Assembly (NCBI GenBank): GCA_964451365.1
Contig: CAYVIB010000022.1
Coordinates: 1 to 64,000 of the forward strand
Length of the DNA: 64,000 nucleotides
Source of the DNA: CAYVIB01 sp964451365
GTDB lineage: Bacteria > Pseudomonadota > Gammaproteobacteria > Pseudomonadales > Cellvibrionaceae
Direction of reading: 5' to 3'
Position numbers and translations under genes: made by a program. This document shows, one piece after another, positions 6,204-16,066 of this stretch. A model generated the notes under the pieces. It was not told the origin of the DNA. It worked only from the letters and a program-made list of their open reading frames with translations, and searched no databases. Within the stretch, counting starts at the first letter, position 1, and the number at the start of each line of letters is the position of its first letter.

Positions 6204-8924
6204 TTAGTGGGCCTGGTCCCAATTGTCACCAGCGCCCGCTTCGACTATCAAAGGCACCGACAGTTCAACCGCGTTTGACATCAGGTTACACAAATCGCGG
6301 GTGACTTCCTCGACGCACTCCTCACCCACCTCGAATACCAGTTCATCGTGTACCTGCATGATCATGCGCGCATTGATCCTTTTCTCGCGCAACCAGGTAT
6401 CCACGTCAATCATTGCCCGCTTGATAATGTCCGCCGCGGTACCCTGCATTGGCGCGTTAATCGCGGTGCGCTCCGCCGCCTGCCGGCGCATGCCGTTACG
6501 GGAGTTGATTTCCGGCAGGTAAAGCCGGCGACCGAGCAGGGTTTCCACGTAGCCACGCTCCGCCGCCCGCTTACGGATATCATCCATATAGCGGGCCACG
6601 TCCGGGTAACGCTCAAAATAGGTGTCGATGTAACGCTGTGCGTCCTGGCGGCCAATATGAAGCTGCCTCGCCAGGCCGAAAGCGGACATACCATAGATCA
6701 AACCGAAGTTAATCGCTTTGGCGCTGCGTCGTTGTTCATGGGTAACGGAATCGGGATCAACGCCGAAAACTTCCGCCGCCGTCGCGTTGTGCACATCGAG
6801 CCGTTTTTCAAAAGCGTTGCGCAAACCCTTATCGCCGGACAGGTGCGCCATAATGCGCAACTCGATCTGCGAATAATCCGCCGCAACAATTTTGTAACCT
6901 TTCGGGGCGACAAATGCCTGCCGCACGCGTCGGCCCGCCTCGGTTTTAATTGGAATGTTTTGTAAATTCGGATCAGTTGAAGACAGCCGGCCGGTGGCTG
7001 CCACCGCCTGCTGGTAGCAAGTGTGCACGCGGCCAGTGGCGGGATTGATCATGAGCGGAAGTTTGTCGGTATAAGTGGATTTAAGTTTTGCCAGCGCGCG
7101 GTACTGCATCAATACCTGCGGCAGGGGATAATCCAGCGCCAGTTCCTGCAACACTTCCTCGGCAGTTGAGGGCGCACCGGTTTTGGTTTTTTTGATAATG
7201 GGAATATTCAGTTTTTCAAACAGAATTGTGCCCAACTGCTTGGGTGAGCCGAGGTTGAACGCCTCGCCCGCCATGTTGTAAGCCTCCTTTTCCAACAGCT
7301 CCATGGTTTTTGCGTGCTCCGCGCTTTGCGCGGCGAGAATTTTTGCATCAATTAACGCGCCCTGTCTTTCAATACGCGAAAGTACCGACACCAGGGGAAT
7401 TTCCACTTCGTCGAATAATTTTTGTAAGCCGGTTTCCGCTTTTACCCGCGGCCACAGTTTTTCGTGCAGGCGTAGCGTAATGTCCGCGTCTTCGGCGGCG
7501 TAAGGGGCGGCGTCTTCAATTTTTATCTGGTTGAATGTCAGTTGCTTGGAACCCTTGCCGGCAATATCTTCAAAATGAATCGTGGAATAACCCAGGTGAG
7601 CCAGCGCCAGCGTGTCCATATCGTGGCGACTGGAGGTGGAATTGAGCACGTAGGATTCGAGCATGGTGTCGTAGGCAATGCCTTTTAATTCCAGGCCATG
7701 ATTCATCAAAACATTCGCATCGTATTTCAGGTTTTGACCGACTTTCTTTTTTGTTTCATCTTCCAATAATGGCTTTAATTGTTCGAGCACATACTCGCGG
7801 CTGAGCTGTTGCGGCGCGCCGAGATAATCGTGGCCAAAGGGAACATAAGCCGCCTCGCCAACATTAACGGCAAACGACACACCGACAACCTGCGCTTCCA
7901 TGTAATTGAGGCTGGTGGTTTCGGTATCGAAGGCAAACAGATCGGCCTGTCTCAGTTTTTCCAGCCACGCCTGGAAATGCGTTTTGTCCAGCACGGTGTC
8001 GTAGCAAAGTGTGTCTTGCTTTCCCGGAACACATTCGCCCTTGGTTTCCTCCTCCAGCTCCGTTACCCACGCCTTGAATTCCAGTTCGGTGAACAAATTC
8101 AGCAGCGTGGTGTTATCCGGGGCGGCGGGAATTAGCTGCTCGGGTTTGTACTCAAGGGGAACATCGCAATGAATGGTCGCGAGCTTGTAGGATAAAAAGG
8201 CCTGATCCCGGTGCTCCTCAAGCTTGGCACCCATGGTTTTGGCACCGCGAAAATTACAGTCCGCCACTTTGTTGAGATTCGCATAAATCTCCTCAAGGCT
8301 GCCAAGGCTCTGGATCAGCGCCTGGGCGGTTTTCTCGCCCACGCCCGGAACACCGGGGATGTTATCGATTTTGTCTCCCATCAGCGCCAGGAAATCGATG
8401 ATCAGTTTCGGCGGGATACCGAATTTCTTTTCCACGCCGTCCGCATCCAGCACGGTGCCGGTCATGGTGTTGACCAGTGTCGTATGGTCGTCCACCAGTT
8501 GCGCCATATCCTTGTCACCGGTGGAAATCACTGTCTTCATTCCCTGCCTGCTGGCCTGGCGCGCCAGGGTGCCGATAACATCGTCCGCTTCGACACCCTC
8601 GATGATCAGCATTGGCAGACCCATGGCCTGGATAATGTTATGCAGGGGATCTATCTGTTCCCGCAGCTCGTCGGGCATCGGGGGGCGCGCCGCCTTGTAT
8701 TCGGCGAAGATCTCGTCGCGAAAGGTTTTACCTTTGGCATCGAATACCACCGCGATGGGGCTGTCGGGGTAATCCTTCGCCAGCTTGCGGATCATGCTGA
8801 CCACGCCTCGAACCGCGCCGGTGGGCTGGCCTTTGGAGGTCGACAAGGAGGGCAACGCATGGAAAGCGCGGTAGAGGTAGGACGAGCCGTCCACCAGTAG
8901 CAACGGAATATTTTTATCGGTCAT
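6204..8924 (-). CDS. polA: DNA polymerase I
   Basis: This is a complete 906-residue Pol I for Okazaki fragment processing and repair. It has the N-terminal 5'-3' exonuclease (LLLVDGSSYLYRAFHALP, then the acidic DDVIGTLAR region). A 3'-5' exonuclease follows with its DTET intact, so proofreading is likely active. The polymerase domain has motif A DYSQIELRIMAH, motif B RRSAKAINFGLIYG and motif C MQVHDELVF. I chose the ATG at 8924, as family members begin just before LLVDGSSYLYRAFH; in-frame starts at 8975 (TTG) and 8972 would add 16-17 atypical residues. Confidence 0.97.
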   Translation of the reverse strand: MTDKNIPLLLVDGSSYLYRAFHALPSLSTSKGQPTGAVRGVVSMIRKLAKDYPDSPIAVVFDAKGKTFRDEIFAEYKAARPPMPDELREQIDPLHNIIQAMGLPMLIIEGVEADDVIGTLARQASRQGMKTVISTGDKDMAQLVDDHTTLVNTMTGTVLDADGVEKKFGIPPKLIIDFLALMGDKIDNIPGVPGVGEKTAQALIQSLGSLEEIYANLNKVADCNFRGAKTMGAKLEEHRDQAFLSYKLATIHCDVPLEYKPEQLIPAAPDNTTLLNLFTELEFKAWVTELEEETKGECVPGKQDTLCYDTVLDKTHFQAWLEKLRQADLFAFDTETTSLNYMEAQVVGVSFAVNVGEAAYVPFGHDYLGAPQQLSREYVLEQLKPLLEDETKKKVGQNLKYDANVLMNHGLELKGIAYDTMLESYVLNSTSSRHDMDTLALAHLGYSTIHFEDIAGKGSKQLTFNQIKIEDAAPYAAEDADITLRLHEKLWPRVKAETGLQKLFDEVEIPLVSVLSRIERQGALIDAKILAAQSAEHAKTMELLEKEAYNMAGEAFNLGSPKQLGTILFEKLNIPIIKKTKTGAPSTAEEVLQELALDYPLPQVLMQYRALAKLKSTYTDKLPLMINPATGRVHTCYQQAVAATGRLSSTDPNLQNIPIKTEAGRRVRQAFVAPKGYKIVAADYSQIELRIMAHLSGDKGLRNAFEKRLDVHNATAAEVFGVDPDSVTHEQRRSAKAINFGLIYGMSAFGLARQLHIGRQDAQRYIDTYFERYPDVARYMDDIRKRAAERGYVETLLGRRLYLPEINSRNGMRRQAAERTAINAPMQGTAADIIKRAMIDVDTWLREKRINARMIMQVHDELVFEVGEECVEEVTRDLCNLMSNAVELSVPLIVEAGAGDNWDQAH

Positions 8925-9588
8925 AACAAATATAGAGGGTTTTGGTTTTCGGAGCGGGGCGATAGCATACATCAAATACGCTCCGGGGTTTTGGTATGAT
9001 TTTCACCTCCGGTCAAAGTCCGGCGGCACCAAAATCGCCTGGAGGCCAAGAGTCCTTAGCGGGTGAAAGCTATGTGTTTGCTATTTGAAATTGAATAAAA
9101 AAGCCAGGCAGCGACAGCCGCCCGTGAAGATGAGAGTCGCTCTAATCAGCCAGGGCTGGCATTGACCAGAAGGTCTTTTTCCTCACCCCAGATACTCCGC
9201 GCGATTATAAAGCTGAAGGAACCGCCATCGTCCCGGCGCGGCAATGTCGGTATCACTGGCCAGGAGTCGCAGGAGCGGAAGTTCAGGCCCCCTTGGCGGC
9301 AATTACACGATCCGCCGACGTGAATCATCGGCGGCAAACACCGCCAGGCGCGTGGGTTGTTCTTGGGGATGTCTAACGCCGTCGCAACCCAATTCCCTGA
9401 TTTACCATCTAATCTTCGGCTGCGCCGTTGCCCGCCAAATTAGCAAGATCTAATCCATCTCCTCCACTTTCATTTAGAGGAAACCCCTCCGTTTCCGAAA
9501 GTTACTGTGACAGGTAACACATTTCCAGATTAAAAATCCTCTTTCCAAAGCCTTATAATAGAACAAATAATTATAAAAAAGTATTTAT

Positions 9589-9667
9589 ATATTGTATTAA
9601 GAAATTAAAAATGGCTTAACACGCTATATATTGTATAAAAAACGCGATAAACAACTAAATATTGTAT
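9589..9667 (+). repeat. Three direct copies of ATATTGTAT upstream of a small exported protein
   Basis: Identical 9-mers lie at 9589-9597, 9628-9636 and 9659-9667, 39 and 31 bp apart, in AT-rich DNA. A related TTGTAT is at 9678. They are candidate binding sites for a regulator of the gene starting at 9841. Confidence 0.55.
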
Positions 9668-9741
9668 TCCCAACAGCCTTGTATGATTAAGCGCCGAATC
9701 GCTGTAATTTTGCATGGGAGGTTGCGCAGCTGCAGCAATGT

Positions 9742-9756
9742 GTTACTATATGTAAC
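9742..9756. promoter_or_regulatory. Palindrome GTTAC-N5-GTAAC
   Basis: A perfect 5-bp inverted repeat with 5-bp spacer lies about 85 bp before the ATG at 9841. GGTAAC follows at 9761-9766, and a second pair with 8-bp spacer is at 9501-9518. It may be an operator; the factor is unknown. Confidence 0.35.
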
Positions 9757-9840
9757 GTAAGGTAACAACTTACACGGACGTCGGCCAAAAATGTTTGTCG
9801 GCATTCGGTATCAACCACCTTCAGTATGGAGAACCAATCG

Positions 9841-10122
9841 ATGAAAAATTTAGCTTTTGCAGTACTTTTGGTACTGGCATCGAATGGCGTAGTCGCTGGC
9901 GAGGTTGGTGCCTTTAATCCAAACCCGGAAGCTGTTGCAGTTGAACTGGCTTCTGTGTTCCTGGATCCAGGTGTCAGCCGCTGGGCTTCTGAACCATTCT
10001 CAACCAAGGCCACAGTACACCAAATTAATGAATTGAATGCTTGCATTGAAAAGTTCAATGCAAGATTGAATGCCGACACCCAGGCCAAAATGGCTGAAAT
10101 GGTAAATCAACTGCAATTCTAA
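9841..10122 (+). CDS. Small exported protein of unknown function
   Basis: The protein has 93 residues. The ATG at 9841 is preferred over one at 9826 because GGAGAA lies just before it and a clean signal peptide begins there (MKNLAFAVLLVLASNGVVA, then GEVG). The mature part is about 74 residues, cysteine-poor (a single Cys in the Asn-Ala-Cys-Ile segment), with a helical C-terminal half. I do not recognise it. It stands alone between a long repeat-bearing upstream region and a strong terminator at 10156, so it is probably a monocistronic unit with its own control. Confidence 0.75.
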   Translation: MKNLAFAVLLVLASNGVVAGEVGAFNPNPEAVAVELASVFLDPGVSRWASEPFSTKATVHQINELNACIEKFNARLNADTQAKMAEMVNQLQF

Positions 10123-10155
10123 TCCCTTAACTCGTAAGACCTACGAGTCATCTAC

Positions 10156-10202
10156 GCCCTGTACACCTCTCCTCCCTCATCTCTTGTACAGGGCTTTTTT
10201 TT
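10156..10202 (+). terminator. Strong rho-independent terminator
   Basis: GCCCTGTACA (10156-10165) pairs with TGTACAGGGC (10185-10194) over a 10-bp stem and is followed by eight T. It ends the small exported protein gene. The next 275 bp before tamA hold no recognisable gene. Confidence 0.92.
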
Positions 10203-10477
10203 ACTCAGTACCGTATTTATGTGGGCAAGCCCGCAATATGTAAAAATACCCCTCGCTTTGTAAATCAGGAAAAATAACTGCCTCGGAAATCCCCCTTTAC
10301 CGATGGCACCGTATTTCCAAAGCTCTGTCACGCATAGGTTCCAACCTTTTTAATTACCGGTTTGGTGGTAATTCTGACAGGCCGGAATACTGCATGGTAG
10401 GGTCAGTATCATGAGACAGATTCAAATAAACTCCAGCGTTTTCCATTTCCTCTTCTAACTACTGGTGTCTTATTGGC

Positions 10478-12307
10478 ATGAAGCAAACAAGGATGCTTAC
10501 GTCGGCTTTGACCGCCTTGGCCTTGGGAATATTAATTGTCACCGCGAAAACCGACGCGGCGTCACTGCCTTTCATCAATGGAGAAGGGCCAACGTATGCC
10601 GTGAACCTCACCCCCGCCAACAAATCCCTTGCCGGTTTGATTAAGAGTTACATCGATGAGTTCCGAAAGGCCTCTCCACCGGAAGAGTCCGCCCCTTTGT
10701 ATCGCATTGCGGAAAAGGAACTGGAATCGATCAGAAGACTGCTTCAGTCGCGCGGATACTACGAACCCACCGTTGATTACCAGATCAGCGCTTCGGCAAA
10801 AACCGACAGGGATAAACAGCCGGCTATTACTTATAACATCGAGACAGGACCACAGATCACCGTCAGCCAGATCAAGCTGAACTATCCACGGGGAATAGAG
10901 CCACCCGATAAGCAGACGCTTGCCATCAAGGAGGGCAAGGCGCTGGTTGCCCAGAATGTTCTCGATACGCGCGCACAGCTTAAAGCCCTCGCCGGGGAGA
11001 AATATTGTCTCCTGAATATCAAGCTCGACTACAAGGCAATTATTTCGCGGGAGGACAATTCGGCAACCTTGACCTTTACCCTGGAAAAAAGTCCGGCCGT
11101 TCATTTCGGAGAAGTCTCTTTTGAAGGACTGACAAGCCTGTCACCGAAATATCTTGAAACCCAGCTTCCGTTCGAAAAAGGGGAATGCTTCAGTCAGCAA
11201 AAGCTCGATCTTGCAAAACTGGAACTGCTCCAGACCAATCTACTGGCGAGCGCCGACCCGGTTCTCCAGACGGAAGGTTTATCGGGGAACGAACCGACCG
11301 AGGAAACCCAGCCGCTCGATATCCTGTTCCGGGTAAAGGAGCGCAACCACCGCACCTTCAGCGCCGGGCTCGAATACAGCTCCGATACGGACCTGGGCGT
11401 CATGCTTGGCTGGGAGCACCGGAACCTTCTGGGCGACGCGGAAAAGCTGAATGTTGAAGCCGGTGTGAACAGTATCAATCAATATGTGTCCGGCACCTAT
11501 ACCATCCCGAATTTTATTCTGGAAAACCAGGATCTGACCTTTACCATCGATTTGAACAAAGAGGAAACAGATGCGTTTGAAAGTACTAGAGCCGAGAGTT
11601 CGGCTATCCTCTCCCGCCAGATCAACGATGAAATTTCAGGGACCCTGGGTGTTGCCGCAACGGAATCGAGAGTTATTGAGGACGGCAATGAAGAAAACTT
11701 CAGCCTGGTATCGTTGCCCGCCAGCCTTACCTACGACAATCGCAACGATATTCTCAATCCCACCACAGGTTGGACCGCCACCACATCCGCTCGACCGTTT
11801 GTCGATATTGCCAAGGAAGATACGCGCTTTTTCCAGTGGACCCTGTCGGGCGCAACTTATCTGACGGCCGAAGAATGGTTTATGCAACCAACGCTGGCCC
11901 TGCGCGCGGCTTCCGGTGCGCTGACCGGAGCATCCCTCGATGCCATCCCGGCAGACCAGCGATTCTATGTCGGCGGTGGTGGCTCGGTTCGCGGTTATCC
12001 CTATCAAAGCATTGGTGAGCTTACCGATGGCGATCCGAATGGCGGCAAGTCCTACGGTGAAGCCGCCGCCGAATTGCGCCTGAAGATTAAAGGCAACTGG
12101 GGCATGGTATTGTTCCTGGATGGCGGTTATGCCTATCCGACAGAACTACCCAGTTTCGGCAACGATTTTTTATGGGGCGCGGGGATCGGCGTCCGGTATT
12201 TAACCGGATTTGCCCCCATTCGTTTCGATATTGCCGTACCGCTCGACCGTCGGGATGACATTGACGATCCGTTCCAGATTTATATCAGTATTGGCCAGGC
12301 GTTTTAA
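10478..12307 (+). CDS. tamA: Outer-membrane translocation and assembly protein TamA
   Basis: This 609-residue Omp85-family protein has a signal peptide (to about residue 28), an N-terminal region of POTRA domains (about 35-275) and a C-terminal 16-strand barrel. The hallmark VRGYPYQS of the L6 loop is present, and the chain ends in phenylalanine (ISIGQAF) as barrel substrates do. TamA works with the inner-membrane-anchored TamB to move proteins or lipids to the outer membrane. The stop codon is immediately followed by the tamB ATG. Confidence 0.94.
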   Translation: MKQTRMLTSALTALALGILIVTAKTDAASLPFINGEGPTYAVNLTPANKSLAGLIKSYIDEFRKASPPEESAPLYRIAEKELESIRRLLQSRGYYEPTVDYQISASAKTDRDKQPAITYNIETGPQITVSQIKLNYPRGIEPPDKQTLAIKEGKALVAQNVLDTRAQLKALAGEKYCLLNIKLDYKAIISREDNSATLTFTLEKSPAVHFGEVSFEGLTSLSPKYLETQLPFEKGECFSQQKLDLAKLELLQTNLLASADPVLQTEGLSGNEPTEETQPLDILFRVKERNHRTFSAGLEYSSDTDLGVMLGWEHRNLLGDAEKLNVEAGVNSINQYVSGTYTIPNFILENQDLTFTIDLNKEETDAFESTRAESSAILSRQINDEISGTLGVAATESRVIEDGNEENFSLVSLPASLTYDNRNDILNPTTGWTATTSARPFVDIAKEDTRFFQWTLSGATYLTAEEWFMQPTLALRAASGALTGASLDAIPADQRFYVGGGGSVRGYPYQSIGELTDGDPNGGKSYGEAAAELRLKIKGNWGMVLFLDGGYAYPTELPSFGNDFLWGAGIGVRYLTGFAPIRFDIAVPLDRRDDIDDPFQIYISIGQAF

Positions 12308-15300
12308 ATGGAATTAGTTACTTTGAAAAAAAATGGCTTAAAAGCGCTGAAGATTGCCGGCTGGTTCATGGCGGGTATTTTATGCCTGCTGGTGCTAATG
12401 GTGCTGGCACTGGGCGTTACGTTGAGCTTTCCGGCAAGCCGCGTTTCCCTGGTGGAGTTTGTGGTTAACCAGGTGAATGAGCGAGTGGCGGGTATCGATA
12501 TTTCCGTTAATGATATTTCCTCTCCCGGTATCAACACCTGGCAAATAGCGTCGCTGGAGGTGTTTCTAAAACAACAATTGTGGGTAAATATTGAAAATCT
12601 GCATTTGTCTTATGAAGTCAAACCTCTGCTGGACAGGAAACTGGTGGTGAATTACATCTCTGCCTCATCGATCGCCTATCACCATCGGGAAATGGAAGGC
12701 GCGGAAGAAAAACAGAGCAAGGAAGAATCCGGCTGGCCACAGGATCCGTGGCGTTACCACGTTGAACATTTTGAAGTCGGCCGGTTGAGCCTTGAGGGAC
12801 TTCCGGGCGGGGCCGAAGGCAAACTAAACCAATTGCCGGATTATACCCTGGAAGGAAATATCGATCTCTTTGGCGATGCGGCTCCAATCAAGCTCAACCT
12901 GGAAGCGGAAAGTCTGACGCCGGAACCGGAAGCCGGTACTTCCACCGAACAGTTCGCCGCCATGCGTATCGACATCGAAACGCATGTCAACACCGACTCT
13001 TCGGTAACGATACGCGGCAACATTTTTGAAGCCGCGGCAGGCGAACAGGAAGCCACATCGCAGGGTTTAATCAGCCGAACGCTGCAACTTCCGCAAACAC
13101 AGGAGGTGGACCTGGGCCTTGCGCTGGATTTCAGTAAAAAAGAATCAACCTATCTGGTAGTGATACGACAGCTGGATTTCCCGTTCCAACAACAGCAAGT
13201 AAAGATTAATGGCAAGGTGTCGGCGGCACTTGACCCTCTGGATGTACATGTCGAGGAAGGGCGAATTCTCACCGGCGAGCAGCTGCATACCGTATCCGGA
13301 ACGTTACGAGACAAAACGATTTCAGCCGCTATTTCGCTGGACCAGTTCCCACTGTCATTGGTTTCGCACTGGGTGCCGCAAATTGGGGCAGGGCAGGTAA
13401 CGTCGCAAACTGAAGTTGGCGGCACTCTCGATAACCCGGATATCAGGACCAACAGCAACATAGTTGTCAACTGGAAAGGCGTCGACGAAAACATTCAACT
13501 CAACGCGCAGGTCGATGGAAGTTACTTATCCAGGGTGTTGCAACTGAACAAGCTGGAAGCCAGCGTAAAGCCCGACGAAACCTCCGCCACGGCATTGAAA
13601 GCGAAGGGAACATGGAATCTCAACGATCAGGTTATCGATATGCGGGTTGGGGTAAACAACCTTTCCTATGATCTGGTTAATTCGATTTCAAAGGAAATTC
13701 CACTCCCTGAATTGCCGGATCTACACGCGACGGTAAATAGCGCGGATATTCACCTGACCGGCTCCACTGCAAAGCAATTTGCCGAAACATTTGTCGATGC
13801 CGAACTCGACGGTGATCTGGTTTACCGGGATCAGCCGATATCATTGACCGCTCGCGCCGAAGGCTCACTCGATAGGTGGAACATTCAGGTGTTGCGCATT
13901 CGCTCCGGCGATAATCAAATTGTTGCCGAGGGCTTTTTCGATTTGCGCGGTCCGGACAACGCATTGAAAGTCAAGCTCGACTCCATCGCTGTGGATTTTC
14001 TGAGAAGCCTCGATCTTCCGGTGCCTCCCGATCTCAAGGGCAGCATTGACGGCGCTGTCGCACTTTCAGGTCCAATAAAAAATCCGGCCGTGGAATATCA
14101 GCTGGATGCGGGTTTGCGTTATCCCGTTCCGGACGCACAATCTCAGCTTAAGGAGGAAGATCTGGCGTTGGTGGCTTCCGGAAGCTGGAGCGATAAGTCC
14201 ATTCAGGTGGACAATTTAAGCCTGACTTATTCCGGGTTCAGTACGCGGGAACCTGTTCTGGATGCGACTGGACAGGTTAACCTGGTGAAAAAAATTCCGG
14301 GCATGCGCTGGAAAATCAATTCGAACCGCATTCCCATGTCATTGCTGACACCCTATGGTTGGCCCGACAACAATGGCGAACTGACATTGAATTTGAATGT
14401 ATCGGTACCAACAACCGACAACCTCAGCAGTCAATGGTTTGAATCGGTGGATCTGGATGGTAACGCTTTTTATTCCACCAGGGTGGCAAACCCCACTGAT
14501 AAAAAATCGATGCAACCCGTGGAATGGTCACTGCAATTGAGTTCACGGAACAGTGAAAGTGAATCGCCGTTGTGGACACTCGATTCCGAGGTGTCAATTG
14601 CGAAACAGGGCGGCAGTGGCAACGGCAACTTCAGTCGCAGCGGGCAGGTGAAGGTCAAGGTGCAACCCAAATCCCTCTACCGGTTTTTTGGTGACCGCTC
14701 ACAGCTTCCCGAAACAGAAGTGGAGGCGGAATTCGATATCGCTTCACTGAGTTTTTTGTGGCCGCGCGAGCATCAGCTAACCGGAATATTTAGAACGGAT
14801 TTAACCGTTTCGGGCAGCCTGGACGCACCGGAAATAGATGGCCCACTGACATTAAGCAGCGGAACGTACGTAAACAGTTCCCTGGGGTTGTATTTTGCCG
14901 ACATTACCCTGAATGCCAGGACCGAAAACCAGGCGTTGGAAATAGATGCATTTAACGCCATCGGAAGGGACAGTGGGAAATTGTCGGCGAATGGCCGGAT
15001 CAACTGGCAAGAGCCCGACAACGCTGTGTCACTTGATATTCAGATAAATGAATTCAATCTTGTTCAACGACAGGACGTGGAAGGCCAGGTAAATGCCGAC
15101 ATGCAATTGCTTGGCAGTTTCAACCGGCTGGTGTTATCCGGAAAAGTGGAGGTTTCGCCACTGGAAGTATCGATTGCCGGCAATCCCGGTCCGAGCATTC
15201 CCGAAATAGATTACGAATTTGCGTCGGATGCCGAAGAAGACCCGGAAGCGACACAGCGAGGCGGGCTCATGCCTACGTTGGTGTTGGACCTGACAGTTAA

Positions 15301-15982
15301 CGTTGATCAACAAGCCTATATTCGCGGCCGGGGACTGGAAGCCGAACTGGAAGGCAATATTGATCTGCAGGGACCCGTCAGTAATCTGGACTATGAAGGT
15401 GAATTTAAAACCATACGCGGTGAATTTGTTGTGTTTGGCAAACGTTTCGAATTACAACAAGGGGAAGTCGGTTTTAATAATCAATCCACCATTATTCTTG
15501 TCGATGGTCTCTATAAAGAGGACGATGCGGAAATACGCGCGCAAATTTCCGGCGCCGGCAGCGAATTGAAATTAAATCTGACATCGGTTCCGCCGCTGCC
15601 GGAGGATGAAATTCTGGCGCGCCTGATTTTCGGAAAATCCGCCCAGGATATTTCACCTATCCAGGCCCTGCAACTGGCAAGAGCGGTGCAGACCTTGCGC
15701 GGTGGTAGTGGCGGGTTCGATCCGATCGGCAGCACGCGTGAAATTCTCGGCGTCGATACGTTGACAGTGGATACCGGCAAAGGCGGCGGCCTGGAAGTGG
15801 GCGCGGGCAAATATCTCAGCGATGATGTGTATCTCGAGCTTGAGCGCTCTTCCGATCCCGCTCATCCATGGCGAGGCAACGTGTTGATCGAGCTCACTCC
15901 CAATTTCAGCCTCGAAAGTACTACTGGAGGGTCAGGGCAACAGGGAGCGTCGGCCAGGTTAATTTGGAAAAAGGATTACTGA
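12308..15982 (+). CDS. tamB: Translocation and assembly module protein TamB
   Basis: The 1224-residue AsmA-like protein starts directly after the tamA stop. It has one N-terminal membrane anchor (about 15-42, GWFMAGILCLLVLMVLAL). A very long beta-rich periplasmic region of the bridge-like type follows. The conserved C-terminal DUF490/TamB domain includes IRGRGLEAELEGNIDLQGP and LPEDEILARLIFGKS. It spans the periplasm and pairs with TamA. Its length is close to that of E. coli TamB. Confidence 0.94.
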   Translation: MELVTLKKNGLKALKIAGWFMAGILCLLVLMVLALGVTLSFPASRVSLVEFVVNQVNERVAGIDISVNDISSPGINTWQIASLEVFLKQQLWVNIENLHLSYEVKPLLDRKLVVNYISASSIAYHHREMEGAEEKQSKEESGWPQDPWRYHVEHFEVGRLSLEGLPGGAEGKLNQLPDYTLEGNIDLFGDAAPIKLNLEAESLTPEPEAGTSTEQFAAMRIDIETHVNTDSSVTIRGNIFEAAAGEQEATSQGLISRTLQLPQTQEVDLGLALDFSKKESTYLVVIRQLDFPFQQQQVKINGKVSAALDPLDVHVEEGRILTGEQLHTVSGTLRDKTISAAISLDQFPLSLVSHWVPQIGAGQVTSQTEVGGTLDNPDIRTNSNIVVNWKGVDENIQLNAQVDGSYLSRVLQLNKLEASVKPDETSATALKAKGTWNLNDQVIDMRVGVNNLSYDLVNSISKEIPLPELPDLHATVNSADIHLTGSTAKQFAETFVDAELDGDLVYRDQPISLTARAEGSLDRWNIQVLRIRSGDNQIVAEGFFDLRGPDNALKVKLDSIAVDFLRSLDLPVPPDLKGSIDGAVALSGPIKNPAVEYQLDAGLRYPVPDAQSQLKEEDLALVASGSWSDKSIQVDNLSLTYSGFSTREPVLDATGQVNLVKKIPGMRWKINSNRIPMSLLTPYGWPDNNGELTLNLNVSVPTTDNLSSQWFESVDLDGNAFYSTRVANPTDKKSMQPVEWSLQLSSRNSESESPLWTLDSEVSIAKQGGSGNGNFSRSGQVKVKVQPKSLYRFFGDRSQLPETEVEAEFDIASLSFLWPREHQLTGIFRTDLTVSGSLDAPEIDGPLTLSSGTYVNSSLGLYFADITLNARTENQALEIDAFNAIGRDSGKLSANGRINWQEPDNAVSLDIQINEFNLVQRQDVEGQVNADMQLLGSFNRLVLSGKVEVSPLEVSIAGNPGPSIPEIDYEFASDAEEDPEATQRGGLMPTLVLDLTVNVDQQAYIRGRGLEAELEGNIDLQGPVSNLDYEGEFKTIRGEFVVFGKRFELQQGEVGFNNQSTIILVDGLYKEDDAEIRAQISGAGSELKLNLTSVPPLPEDEILARLIFGKSAQDISPIQALQLARAVQTLRGGSGGFDPIGSTREILGVDTLTVDTGKGGGLEVGAGKYLSDDVYLELERSSDPAHPWRGNVLIELTPNFSLESTTGGSGQQGASARLIWKKDY

Positions 15983-16066
15983 TCGGCTATACATCTAAAA
16001 ATAGATCGGTAACATCCGCGACGGTCAGTTGTGACTGTCAATTAACTTGAAATTAAAGGAAGATAC

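Larger units (their letters stand above)
8925..9840. other. Long non-coding, repeat-bearing interval between polA and a small exported protein
   Basis: About 900 bp hold no gene I can support; the short reading frames here have no family character or good ribosome site. Seen: a hairpin CCGCCGA/TCGGCGG (9312-9318/9328-9334), GTTAC/GTAAC inverted pairs at 9501-9518 and 9742-9756, and a strongly AT-rich block (9540-9670) with three copies of ATATTGTAT. The left part (9000-9470) is GC-rich and could be the decayed remains of a gene. The AT-rich right part looks like a regulatory region for the gene at 9841. Confidence 0.5.

Noticed and set aside
9146..9453. Two overlapping short frames on opposite strands (9146-9337 minus, 9244-9453 plus)
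   Set aside because: Neither has a ribosome site, family motif or plausible composition; kept as unexplained non-coding sequence.
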